From the NCBI GenBank assembly GCA_012837965.1, contig DUQF01000037.1, positions 1 through 63,839 on the forward strand: 63,839 bases of DNA. The letters run 5' to 3'. The translations under genes and the position numbers were made by a program. A model generated the notes under the pieces. It saw only the letters and a program-made list of their open reading frames with translations, did no database searches and was not told the DNA's origin. How positions within the stretch are numbered: the stretch's first letter is position 1; each line of letters opens with the position of its first letter. This DNA comes from Clostridiales bacterium (GTDB lineage Bacteria; Bacillota; Clostridia; Christensenellales; Aristaeellaceae). Positions 54,630-63,021 of the stretch are shown in pieces.

Positions 54630-55214
54630 TTAAGGCCTAAGGGATGTGAGCGGTGTAATAAAAATTCCGGTTTCAGGGTCTTTCATGACCGCCTCACAGT
54701 GCCCGACGATAACACACATGTAGGCGGGTTTTCTTTGTACATTTTTGTAGAATGTGCTTAAACTGCCGATGGCTTCCTGAATGCCGCCGCCACTTAGTTT
54801 GATTTCAAACGCGGCGTAGCGTCCATCCTTAAACTCAACGATGGCATCTACTTCATCGCCGGAAGCGTTATCTCTAAAGTGATACAAGCGTCCATCAAGG
54901 CAATCCGCGTAAATCCTCAAGTCTCTTTCGGCCAAGGCTTCAAACAACAATCCGAAGGTCTCATGATCCCGCAAGAGTTTGTCTACGGTCAGATTCAGAC
55001 TTGCGCAGCATAATGAGGGATCCACAAGATGGCGTTTAGCCGACTTGCCTACTCTGGCTGACGAACGGTAATTGACGCTGAAAGCCTCCTGATTGGCTAT
55101 AAGATGCAAGCTTTCAAGCACGCTTAGATAGTCGGAAACGGTGGCCCTGCTTTCGATCAGCTCTTCTCCACTTTCATATTCTTCAATATCCCTTACAAGC
55201 GTTTTGATGAGCAC
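54630..55214 (-). pseudogene. DUF4143 AAA-ATPase family protein, C-terminal part only
   Basis: 194 codons equal to the C-terminal half of the AAA/DUF4143 family: LVRDIEEYESGEELIESRATVSDYLSVLESLHLI is the end of the linker and the winged-helix start, and DEVDAIVEFKDGRYAAFEIKLSG is the nuclease-like DUF4143 core. The N-terminal ATPase (Walker A and B) is absent. The 5' edge coincides with a repeat-bearing transposon-end-like sequence at 55215-55281, so an insertion probably cut the gene. Confidence 0.75.
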
Positions 55215-55281
55215 TTTTCAGAAGATTCAATGAGCAGTTTTCAAGCGTTTCACTTTACGCTTTTCAGACGCTTTGGTGACA
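55215..55281. mobile_element. Possible IS21-type insertion-sequence end
   Basis: Three iterations of a motif (CACTTTTCAGA, CAGTTTTCAAG, CGCTTTTCAGA) spaced about 22 bases apart and ending with GGTGACA. Multiple repeats ending in TG/CA are typical of IS21-family termini. No transposase gene is present. The truncated DUF4143 gene begins exactly inside this block. Confidence 0.35.
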
Positions 55282-55348
55282 TTTTTTATGACAGAACCTT
55301 CTTGGGGTGATGAGCTTTTATTCATCGGTCTGTTTTATGTTATAATAA

Positions 55349-55369
55349 CTTCAAGATAGGAACTTGAAG
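55349..55369. promoter_or_regulatory. Promoter and inverted repeat before the GH95 remnant
   Basis: TATAAT-like TATAATAA at 55341-55348 is followed by CTTCAAG...CTTGAAG (7-bp arms). It looks like the promoter/operator of the lost fucosidase gene. Confidence 0.35.
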
Positions 55370-55408
55370 ACAGACCCCTTGAAAGGAATAATTACGGTTT
55401 CGGATACA

Positions 55409-55810
55409 ATGAACAAAATTCTTTGGTACAAACAGCCCGCGGGGCATTTTTATTGCCCGACAGCGTTTCCACAACGAGCGGCGGGGCAACTATCCCAACC
55501 TTTTTTGCGCCCATCCGCCCTTTCAAATTGACGGAAATTTCGGCGCAGTATCAGGAATCTTAAAATGCCGGCGCAGGTGTTGCATGGCAAAATCATCCTC
55601 CTGCCCGCCTTGCCCGGGGCTTGGCCGGACGGAGAAATGACAGGCGCCAAACTTCCCGGTAAAATAAGCCCAAGCATCCGCCGGGAAAAGGGAAGGCTTA
55701 TTTCCGCCGAGTTTGATAGCCCAAAAGAGCGAAGGCTTACGGTTTGCTATTTGGAAACAGAACGGGAAATCTGCCTGAAGGCGGGGGAGAAAACCACCAT
55801 CAGCTACTAA
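55409..55810 (+). pseudogene. GH95 alpha-L-fucosidase, internally deleted and frameshifted
   Basis: The first codons give [15 protein letters not shown], the GH95 N-terminal signature. A shifted frame then reads [19 protein letters not shown], the family's C-terminal signature, and a third frame ends with [18 protein letters not shown] and a short beta-rich tail to 55810. About 600 of roughly 740 residues are missing. It is a relic of a fucosidase gene; the preceding promoter and ribosome site AAAGGAAT survive. Confidence 0.75.
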
Positions 55811-55824
55811 TAAGCTACAAAATC

Positions 55825-55856
55825 AAAAGGCTGCGGCATATTTACCACAGCCTTTT
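55825..55856 (-). terminator. Bidirectional terminator at the end of the mutase operon
   Basis: AAAAGGCTG (55825-55833) pairs with CAGCCTTTT (55848-55856), T-rich on the - strand exit as well. It separates the GH95 relic from glmE. Confidence 0.65.
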
Positions 55857-55913
55857 TGCGTGAGGGTTTCTGTTCATAGTCAAGCGGCGATACCCGTTCT
55901 TTTTCAGGGACAG

Positions 55914-57371
55914 TTATTGCACCAAATATCCTTTGCTGATTCCGTAAATATCTTCAACAACACGATTGAAGTCAACGGGCTTGCCATATTTTTTGGCGCG
56001 GGCGTCCAGTTTTTTGCGGTGAATTTTCTTGATTTTCTCGGGAATCGGCAGGTTTCCAAAGTCAAGGAAGCGCAGCGCGCCTCTGTCATCACGTACTGGC
56101 ATAGCCAATCCTATGTTTCTGACGCTTGGCGCGAACGGCACGTCAAGCACGCCGGACTCAAAGGCCCGCACGACTCCGATGGCCAAGTCCCCCTCTCCCA
56201 TATCATAAACAGTATTAATAATCGCGTTAACTTCTTGAGTAATCAAGTCCATTTCTTCTTCAATGCCGGGCACTTCGATGCCGAGTTTTTGATTGGTCAT
56301 CATTCCGATTGCCTGTTTGGTGGCTCTAATTCCGCCTGCGTTCGCTTCTTTGGTCGGAACGCCCATGGCCTCTTGCGGCGACTTTACGATGGTTTGCTGC
56401 GCACCGCCCAACGCGGCCGTGGCAGCGCCAAGAACCAAAACCCCATAAGCGCTTGTTTCATCGTAGGGGAAAGCGCCCATCCACTGGTCAAATTTCGATG
56501 TCAGGACCATGTCATTGTATCCCATCTTTTTTAACCATTTGTCGCCCAAAACATTCAAGCAGCGTATGGCGGCGATATCTTGGAGCAAGTTTCCTCCTTG
56601 GCCGTAGCTGATGTCCATGGACACAACACCCTGTTCGGCTGCCAACAACGCTTCAATAATTCCTATCGAAAGTGAAATACACGGGGGAACCAAGGTTCCG
56701 GTCAAGGCTCCGGACTCTTCACGGTTAATGATTACTCCGCGTTCTGCGTAATAACCGATAAGCCTATCCACATACTGCCAGTTTTTCAGGGACACATCCA
56801 ACGGTACGTCCTTGCAGTACACCACATTAAAACAGATGCCTCCGCCGTTGAAGTCTGTCATGCCGCCGGCAAAAGTTACTTCAGCCAATAAACGGCCGTC
56901 AACGGAGCCGTGCTTGCAGGTGACTGGCAAACGGACAGACTCAACAACGCTTCTGTTTCCTGCTACACCCAAATTAACGCCGGGATAGCCGTTAAGCACG
57001 GAGTACCCTTTTTTAATACTCTCTTCAATCCCTTTTTCAACGTCGCTGAATCTCAGGTTGCGGGTGTAGCTGTCACAGGTTGCCGGCAGCAAATCCGCCC
57101 CCTGATCTTGCAGGAACTGCAATAGCTCAATCTGCCCCTCTTTTGTCGCGACGCCTCCCCTAAAGGCAACGCAGGTTCGCCCCTCTTCTTTAGCCTTTGC
57201 CAAGATTCTGCCGGTGTTTTTCATACGTGGCATCGCGAGATGATATTGGACCGCGTCGTCCAGGTCCACTTCCCTTCCCGTGTGCCACATGCCTAAGACT
57301 TCCGGGCGGACAGAAAGAAAATAATCTTCATCCCATTTTTTATTTGCCAAGTTATAATCAGTCTTATTCAT
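55914..57371 (-). CDS. GlmE-type B12-dependent mutase large subunit with altered active site
   Basis: 485 residues, colinear with Clostridium cochlearium glutamate mutase GlmE (as I recall that sequence), a TIM-barrel that binds the substrate and coenzyme B12. Retained: R71 (Arg66 of GlmE), R104 (Arg100), Y185 (Tyr181), and VKSPQEAMGVPTKEAN. Changed: K153 for Arg149 (TCKHGS), N175 for Glu171 and F181 for Tyr177 (MTDFNGGGICFNVVY). Glu171 contacts the glutamate amino group, so glutamate is probably not the substrate. Start overlaps glmL by 4 bases; GGAGGGAG upstream. Last gene of the operon. Confidence 0.9.
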   Translation of the reverse strand: MNKTDYNLANKKWDEDYFLSVRPEVLGMWHTGREVDLDDAVQYHLAMPRMKNTGRILAKAKEEGRTCVAFRGGVATKEGQIELLQFLQDQGADLLPATCDSYTRNLRFSDVEKGIEESIKKGYSVLNGYPGVNLGVAGNRSVVESVRLPVTCKHGSVDGRLLAEVTFAGGMTDFNGGGICFNVVYCKDVPLDVSLKNWQYVDRLIGYYAERGVIINREESGALTGTLVPPCISLSIGIIEALLAAEQGVVSMDISYGQGGNLLQDIAAIRCLNVLGDKWLKKMGYNDMVLTSKFDQWMGAFPYDETSAYGVLVLGAATAALGGAQQTIVKSPQEAMGVPTKEANAGGIRATKQAIGMMTNQKLGIEVPGIEEEMDLITQEVNAIINTVYDMGEGDLAIGVVRAFESGVLDVPFAPSVRNIGLAMPVRDDRGALRFLDFGNLPIPEKIKKIHRKKLDARAKKYGKPVDFNRVVEDIYGISKGYLVQ

Positions 57372-58780
57372 GACTCTCCCTCCAATTTTTTGACTTCAAG
57401 CAATTGTTTCTTCATGATTTGTAATGCCAGGTCCGGCCACTGTTCACTTAATAACCCGCCAGCATACAGTATGTAGTTTGAATCGAGCAAAAATCTCGCG
57501 TTTTTGGGTTTCAGCAAATTTGGCTGTTTGCTTGAGTAGCAGGCAGCCTGAAAGATGCTTGAGGGGTCTTGCGAGTGAATCAAAGCGCCGCCTGTGCCGA
57601 TAATCGTTCTTACCTCTGTCAAGTCTTTACCGTAAAGGGTGAACATTTCACCCATTGGCGTGTAGTGAGATTTGAGCCTGCCTACATGACGGTCGACTGC
57701 TATCCGTACAGCGTTAACCGCGAGATGATGGTCGATTCTTTTTTCATCCAGGGTTTGGGGAACCGTTTCGGTTTCATTCGTGATTTTTTCTATCCAATCC
57801 GTCACGATATCAGGGGATAATCCCAGATCTTCAGAAAACTTTTTAAGCCCGACGCTTTCCAAAATGGATTTCGCGTTGAAACGAACGCCCAAATCTCCCT
57901 CTACCGTTCGCTTGGCCCGGGGTTCCGGAATGCCCTTCAGAACGATATTGGGGCGGGAGGGGAGCCCTTCGGATACGGAGTGAACGTCTGTCGTTGCGCC
58001 GCCAATATCAATGATGATCAAATCTCCCAACCCGGGCTCGTTTTCGGTTCCCTCCGCAAGAAGCTTGGCGCCGTTGAGGATTGCCGCGGGCGTCGGCAGC
58101 AAGACATTGTCGATATAGCTTTTTACTTCGTCCATGCCTTTGGCGTGCACGATATGCTTCATAAAAACATTGCGAATCACGTTTCTCGCGGGCTCAATAT
58201 TCAGGACATTTACTTCCGGCAGGACGTTATCGGTAACGATTGCGTTTTTGTTGTTTTTCGAAAAAATATCAAGAACAATTTCTTTGCAGTTTCGATTGCC
58301 CGCGACGACAATTGGAATACTCAAATCAGAATTGCTTAGCATTTTCGCGTTATGCACTAATACATCTTCGTTTCCGCCGTCTGTTCCCCCCACCAACAAA
58401 AGGATGTCGATTTGGTCCTGTCCGATGCTTTCAATATCCTCGGTCAACAGCTTGTTGCTATAACAGTTGATAAGCTTCGCGCCGGCGTTTAGCACGGCCA
58501 TTCTCGCGGCTTCCAGGGTAAGCTGGGGAACGAAACCTATCGCGTCCATTCGCAGGCCGCCAGCAGCGCTGCTGCTGGCAACCTTTGACGCTTTGGCGAA
58601 CGCGTCCTTCCCAATAATTTTTCCGAGGTTGTCAAGCGCGTTGTTGAGGCCTTCGGTCACGTTTGTTGATATTGTAGTGGGGGATTTTTCTGTTGCCATT
58701 ACTTCCTGTTGCGTAACGTCAACAGCCGTAACTTTGGTGTACGTACTCCCAAAATCAATCAGCAGTATTACTTGTTTCAC
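57368..58780 (-). CDS. glmL: GlmL/MutL family mutase-associated ATPase
   Basis: 470 residues if started at GTG 58780 (MKQVILLIDFGSTYTKVTAV; GGGGGC upstream); a TTG 24 bases earlier is less likely. ASKHA fold: DFGSTYTKVTAV and LIIIDIGGATTDVHSV. GlmL lies between glmS and glmE in glutamate mutase operons and is thought to protect or reactivate the B12 enzyme; its presence argues that the neighbour really is a B12 mutase. GTG lies inside the end of glmS (26-base overlap). Confidence 0.88.
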   Translation of the reverse strand: MKQVILLIDFGSTYTKVTAVDVTQQEVMATEKSPTTISTNVTEGLNNALDNLGKIIGKDAFAKASKVASSSAAGGLRMDAIGFVPQLTLEAARMAVLNAGAKLINCYSNKLLTEDIESIGQDQIDILLLVGGTDGGNEDVLVHNAKMLSNSDLSIPIVVAGNRNCKEIVLDIFSKNNKNAIVTDNVLPEVNVLNIEPARNVIRNVFMKHIVHAKGMDEVKSYIDNVLLPTPAAILNGAKLLAEGTENEPGLGDLIIIDIGGATTDVHSVSEGLPSRPNIVLKGIPEPRAKRTVEGDLGVRFNAKSILESVGLKKFSEDLGLSPDIVTDWIEKITNETETVPQTLDEKRIDHHLAVNAVRIAVDRHVGRLKSHYTPMGEMFTLYGKDLTEVRTIIGTGGALIHSQDPSSIFQAACYSSKQPNLLKPKNARFLLDSNYILYAGGLLSEQWPDLALQIMKKQLLEVKKLEGES

Positions 58781-59192
58781 TTTTGCCCCCGAGATCTTCT
58801 TCAAGCCAGGCTATAATATTCTCAGGCATATCGGTGGGCAGCCCGACACGGTCAAATCCCATGCCCTTGAAGCGGGTGATGATTTCCTCGTCTGAGTGTT
58901 TTCCCACCATCAGGTTGCCGCCGACATAGAGCAATACATCCCCTAAGCCGGCTTCAACGCATTTTTGCTTCATGCCTTCACAGTCTATTTCCGCGTGGCC
59001 ATACAGTGAGGATACCAATATCGCGTCAGCGTTTGTTTCTTTCGCCGCGTTAATAAAGTTCTCCTGCGAGTTAAAGATTCCAAGGTTGGTCACCTGATAT
59101 CCGGCCTGCCGAAGCGCGTAGTGAATAATCTTGTTGCCGACAACGTGTATATCGGAACCGATTACACCCATTACAATTCTGTTTTTTTTCAT
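58755..59192 (-). CDS. glmS: GlmS-type cobalamin-binding subunit of the mutase
   Basis: 145 residues from the second ATG (59192), which is better spaced from AAGGTGA than the first. B12-binding signature D-x-H-x-x-G (SDIHVVGNK), where the His displaces dimethylbenzimidazole to coordinate cobalt; followed by VSSLYGHAEID and LLYVGGNLMVG. It forms the Rossmann-like small subunit with GlmE. Ribosome site and 15-base gap to the lyase gene show it belongs to the operon. Confidence 0.92.
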   Translation of the reverse strand: MKKNRIVMGVIGSDIHVVGNKIIHYALRQAGYQVTNLGIFNSQENFINAAKETNADAILVSSLYGHAEIDCEGMKQKCVEAGLGDVLLYVGGNLMVGKHSDEEIITRFKGMGFDRVGLPTDMPENIIAWLEEDLGGKSETSNTAD

Positions 59193-59207
59193 TTCCATTC
59201 ACCTTTT

Positions 59208-60083
59208 TTATTCCGCTGCCCTGCCCGCGAATTCTTGTTCGTAGCGCCTGATGTCTTCCAAACCTAATAGATTGTTAAATTCTTCAAAGCCATACATATC
59301 CTGGAAGAAGTTCTTTGTTGTTCCATCGGCTTTCAGCATTTCAAACGCTTTAAACAAAGCTTTTGCTTCGATGAGTACGCTTGTTACGGGCCAGATAACA
59401 ATTTTATAGCCAAGGTCATACAGCTCTTTTGATGAAAGAATGGGGGTACGCCCCTTTTCTACCATGTTTGCCAGCGAAGGCAGGTTGGTAAGCTCATTCA
59501 CTCGCCGCATTTCTTCCTCGGATTCCAAGGACTCGGCAAAAATGATATCGGCCCCTGCGTTTGCGAAAGCCTCTATCCGCCTTAGCGTTTCGTCGATTCC
59601 GTACTTTGTCCTGGCATCGGTTCTGGCGATAATGCAAAAATCGGGGTTGTTCCTTGCCGATTTCGCTGCCCTGATTTTTCCTACCATTTCCTCTGTGGAA
59701 ACAATCTCCCGCCCTAACATATGGCCGCATTTTTTGGGCAGCACCTGGTCTTCCAACTGAATGGCGGCCACTCCGGCGGCTTCATACTCCTGAACGGCGC
59801 GCATGGCGTTCACGGCATTGCCAAAGCCCGTATCGCCGTCTGCAATGACGGGGATATTGACATTGCATGCCAGGCTGTGCATATGGGTGGTCATTTCGGT
59901 TAATGTCATCAAGCCTGCGTCGGGCTTGCCCAGCCGGCTTGCCGAGGCGCCGTAGCCTGTGCCGTAAATGGCGTTAAAGCCAAGCTTTTCTATGATTTTT
60001 GCCGAGATTCCATCGTGGGCGCCGGGAGCGACAAGGATTTCATCCCGTTTCAACAGATCTCTGAGTTTTTTTCCAGCGTTCAT
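59208..60083 (-). CDS. Isocitrate lyase/PEP mutase superfamily C-C lyase (2-methylisocitrate or dimethylmalate lyase-like)
   Basis: 291 residues, TIM barrel. Metal ligands in ADGDTGFG (D82, D84) and QLEDQ (E111); the lyase-specific KKCGH (117-121) with catalytic Cys119; TDAR near 150. PEP mutase lacks KKCGH, so C-C bond cleavage (retro-aldol/Claisen giving a carboxylate plus glyoxylate or pyruvate) is expected. The start YGTGYGASASRLGKPD resembles the 2,3-dimethylmalate lyase branch. Placed between the TRAP transporter and the mutase genes, it probably cleaves the mutase product or its derivative. Confidence 0.88.
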   Translation of the reverse strand: MNAGKKLRDLLKRDEILVAPGAHDGISAKIIEKLGFNAIYGTGYGASASRLGKPDAGLMTLTEMTTHMHSLACNVNIPVIADGDTGFGNAVNAMRAVQEYEAAGVAAIQLEDQVLPKKCGHMLGREIVSTEEMVGKIRAAKSARNNPDFCIIARTDARTKYGIDETLRRIEAFANAGADIIFAESLESEEEMRRVNELTNLPSLANMVEKGRTPILSSKELYDLGYKIVIWPVTSVLIEAKALFKAFEMLKADGTTKNFFQDMYGFEEFNNLLGLEDIRRYEQEFAGRAAE

Positions 60084-60132
60084 GACTATACTCCTTTTTA
60101 TTTAATTAATTTGTTTTGGTCATTGTTTATGA

Positions 60133-61416
60133 TTATTTGAGAAGGACGCTTGGCAACCATGTAACGATTTCAGGTACAAACGAGATGATCAGGACACAGA
60201 TAACCTCTACTAACAGGAAAGGCAAAACGCCCTTTACAACTTCTGAAAACGGCTCGCCAGAAATGGAGGTGGCCGTAAACAGGTTATAGCCAAACGGGGG
60301 CGTAACGTAACCGATAACAAGGTTCACCACAAACAGCACGCCCATGTGCAGGGGGTCCAAACCCAAGCTCAGGCCGATAGGCACCAGGATGGGCCCCAGA
60401 ATAATAATGGCCGCTATCGTGTCGATCAAGGCGCCGGCAATGAACAAGATTACATTCAATAACAACAAGTAAGTGATTTTGGAAGTTACAACCTTGATTG
60501 CGGCCGCGGCGACAGCGCTTGGCAAGCCCGTTGCGGACAAGAGCCACTGCAGAATATTAGCGGCCCCGATGATAAAGATAACCATTGCCGATGTTTTAGT
60601 TGATTCAATCAGCATTTTTGGCATTTCGCTAAGCTTTATCTCCTTGTAGAGCAGCCCCCCTAAAATGAGGCTGTACATGACCGCGACGGCGGCGGCTTCA
60701 GTGGGCGTAAACACACCGCCATAGATGCCGCCCAAGATAATCAGGGGCAGCAGCAAAGCGCCAAGGGCGTTCCATGTTGCTTTCAAGAAGCCTTTTAGTG
60801 AAAACTCCGTACCTTCTACACTAATCTTGTTTTTCTTCGCGTAGAAATAGTTTACAATCATGAGGCAGCCGCCAATCAATAACCCAACGCCAATTCCGCC
60901 CATGAACATTTTAGTGATAGGTACATTCATCGAAACCCCGTAAATAATCATGGGGATACTTGGCGGGATAATCGGGCCAAGAGCGCCCGCCGCGGCGACC
61001 AACCCTGCCGCGTCGCGGGACTTGTATCCGCGCCGAATCATCGTTGGCAGTAAAAGGCTTCCTATAGCGGCCACCGTCGCGGGGCCGGAGCCGGTAAGCG
61101 CGGCGAATATCATGCAGGACACAACGGCAACCATTCCTATTCCGCCGGTCATTCTGCCGACAAGATAGTCCGCCCAATTTACAAGCCTTCTGCTGATTCC
61201 CCCCTTATCCATGAGGTTGCCTGCCAGTATGAAAAGGGGAACCGCCAGCAGCGGAAACGAGTCCATGCCTGTTACTAACCTTTGCCCAATCAGCACAAGC
61301 GGCTTAAAGCCTGTTATTGACAGGAAGGCGCCGCAGGAGAGAATGATTGAAAAAGCAAACGGTATGCCGATGATTAAGAAAGCGAAAAATAGTATTACCA
61401 ATAATCCGGAAGTCAT
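60133..61416 (-). CDS. dctM: TRAP transporter large permease, DctM
   Basis: 427 residues from ATG 61416 (AGGAGG before it; the longer frame is an artefact). Around twelve hydrophobic segments; GLLVILFFAFLIIGIPFAF at the N-terminus and GALGPIIPPSIPMIIYGV in the first half are DctM signatures. With DctQ and DctP it imports carboxylates by Na+ gradient. It starts 1 base after the dctQ stop, so they are coupled. Confidence 0.93.
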   Translation of the reverse strand: MTSGLLVILFFAFLIIGIPFAFSIILSCGAFLSITGFKPLVLIGQRLVTGMDSFPLLAVPLFILAGNLMDKGGISRRLVNWADYLVGRMTGGIGMVAVVSCMIFAALTGSGPATVAAIGSLLLPTMIRRGYKSRDAAGLVAAAGALGPIIPPSIPMIIYGVSMNVPITKMFMGGIGVGLLIGGCLMIVNYFYAKKNKISVEGTEFSLKGFLKATWNALGALLLPLIILGGIYGGVFTPTEAAAVAVMYSLILGGLLYKEIKLSEMPKMLIESTKTSAMVIFIIGAANILQWLLSATGLPSAVAAAAIKVVTSKITYLLLLNVILFIAGALIDTIAAIIILGPILVPIGLSLGLDPLHMGVLFVVNLVIGYVTPPFGYNLFTATSISGEPFSEVVKGVLPFLLVEVICVLIISFVPEIVTWLPSVLLK

Positions 61417-61417
61417 A

Positions 61418-61909
61418 TTATTTACCTCCTGTCTTTGAAGGCTGGTTGAAGGCTCCGATGCGAGTGATGACAAACTCAACCGACTGTATGCATATAAGAA
61501 CTCCGCTGACGACCACCGAACTGTAAACATAGCTCATTGGCAAATGCATCGCGGGACTGGGCTGACGGGCGGTTATGGTTGTCACCTTCCAGCCCTGAGT
61601 AATCATGAGTATGCCGCAAGCGAAAATGAGTATGTCGCCCACAAGAAAAATAATGTTCGATACCTTTTTGGGGAGGGCCTTGATGTGGAAGTCTACAACC
61701 GCGTGCCCGCCTTGCCGGTAGCAGATATAACCGCCAATCATGTTGAGCCAAATAAACGTGAAGCGACAGAGCTCTTCCGTCCACGAAAACGAGTAAGAAA
61801 ACACGTATCTGGTGATAACCTGCAGACACGCGGCGACTGTCATGACCACGAAAAAGACGATAGCCAGGGCGGCGGCGACTACATAAATATAATTACTGAC
61901 TCTTTTCAT
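61418..61909 (-). CDS. dctQ: TRAP transporter small permease, DctQ
   Basis: 163 residues with four membrane helices (AAALAIVFFVVMTVAACLQV first). The WTEELCRFTFIWLNMIGG segment is the DctQ signature. It forms the membrane complex with DctM. Ribosome site AAAGGAG. Confidence 0.92.
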   Translation of the reverse strand: MKRVSNYIYVVAAALAIVFFVVMTVAACLQVITRYVFSYSFSWTEELCRFTFIWLNMIGGYICYRQGGHAVVDFHIKALPKKVSNIIFLVGDILIFACGILMITQGWKVTTITARQPSPAMHLPMSYVYSSVVVSGVLICIQSVEFVITRIGAFNQPSKTGGK

Positions 61910-61939
61910 TGTGCCTTTACTCCTTTCTGAATTTAATAC

Positions 61940-61973
61940 AATTCCTTGCGGTTTTGATAAACCGCAAGGAATT
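61940..61973. promoter_or_regulatory. Stable 15-bp hairpin between dctP and dctQ
   Basis: AATTCCTTGCGGTTT, loop TGAT, AAACCGCAAGGAATT, perfect, with no T-run after it. A hairpin directly after a binding-protein gene often protects the upstream mRNA and lowers membrane-subunit expression, as in other binding-protein operons. Confidence 0.7.
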
Positions 61974-61983
61974 ACGTTCAGAA

Positions 61984-63003
61984 TTATTGATTTTGCAACT
62001 CTTCTACTTTTTCTTTAACCCTGTCTAAAAACTCCTTGCCAATTTGATCGGCATAGGCGTCATGAACAGAGGTCACCGCGTTCTGGAAGGCTTCCCTGTC
62101 AATGTCATCAATGACTGTAACGCCCTTTGAAATCATGTCTTCGACAAATTCATCATCCATTTCTTCGTTAAAGGCCCGTTCATCCTGGCCTGCTTTAATG
62201 GCGGCGTTCATCAGGACTTCCTGCTCTTGAGCGTTGAGGGAGTCCCAAATATTGAGCGAAACCGCGATAAACAGGGGAGAATAGTACAGGTTGACCCGAG
62301 AAATGTAAGGCGCGATTTGATAGAAGCCGTTTGAATAAATGACGCCGATGGGAATGTCCAGCCCGTCAATGGTGCCCTGTTGCAGTCCGGTGAAGGTTTC
62401 GGTCCATGCCATAGGCGTTGGGTTGGTTCCCAAAGCTGAATAGGTGGAAATATAGAGCTGGTTCTCCAAGCTTCTCATCTTTTGGCCTTGAAGATCAGCC
62501 GGCGTCCTTATCTCTTTTTTCGAGGTGATGATCTGCCGGAAACCTCCCTCGCCCCATGCGAGGCCTTTGATTCCGAGCTTCTCCAGGCTATCCAGCATTT
62601 CACGGCCAAGCTCTCCGTCGAGAATTTCCCGGGCTGTTTTCAGGTCAGGATAAATAAAGGGCAGGTCGTTGGTGTAAAGAATGGGTGAGAACACGCTGAC
62701 GTTGACGTTTGTGAGCATCGCGAAATCGATGGTTCCCAGCTGCATGCCTTCAACCATGTCCCGCTCACCGCCGAGCTGAGCGTTGGGCAACACTTCAACT
62801 TGCATTTTTCCGCCGCTCATTTCTTTTACATTGTTGGCGAAATACGTGCAGAAGACGTGGTAGTTATCGTTGTCCGCGCCGGTAAGAATATGCCCAAGCT
62901 GCCAGCTGTGATTTCTGATGTTGTCTGTGTTCTCAGCGAAGGATACGGCAACATTGGCCATTAGTAGAATTAGAACTAAGACTATCGACATGAATTTTTT
63001 CAT
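61984..63003 (-). CDS. dctP: TRAP transporter solute-binding protein, DctP
   Basis: 339 residues. Signal peptide MKKFMSIVLVLILLMANVAV followed by SFAEN (no lipobox Cys). DctP fold with GGERDMVEGMQLGTIDFAM, and the carboxylate-binding Arg likely R177 in KMRSLENQ (R156 in GGFRQII is also near). The ligand is a carboxylate; identity unknown. First transporter gene; followed by a strong hairpin, suggesting it is made in excess. Confidence 0.93.
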   Translation of the reverse strand: MKKFMSIVLVLILLMANVAVSFAENTDNIRNHSWQLGHILTGADNDNYHVFCTYFANNVKEMSGGKMQVEVLPNAQLGGERDMVEGMQLGTIDFAMLTNVNVSVFSPILYTNDLPFIYPDLKTAREILDGELGREMLDSLEKLGIKGLAWGEGGFRQIITSKKEIRTPADLQGQKMRSLENQLYISTYSALGTNPTPMAWTETFTGLQQGTIDGLDIPIGVIYSNGFYQIAPYISRVNLYYSPLFIAVSLNIWDSLNAQEQEVLMNAAIKAGQDERAFNEEMDDEFVEDMISKGVTVIDDIDREAFQNAVTSVHDAYADQIGKEFLDRVKEKVEELQNQ

Positions 63004-63021
63004 TTTTTACCTCCTGATTTA

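Noticed and set aside
55914-59192. Ordinary glutamate fermentation by methylaspartate
   Set aside because: Methylaspartate ammonia-lyase is missing and three substrate-site residues of GlmE differ.
59208-60083. PEP mutase and hence a phosphonate cluster
   Set aside because: KKCGH is the lyase motif, and no phosphonopyruvate decarboxylase or other phosphonate gene is near.
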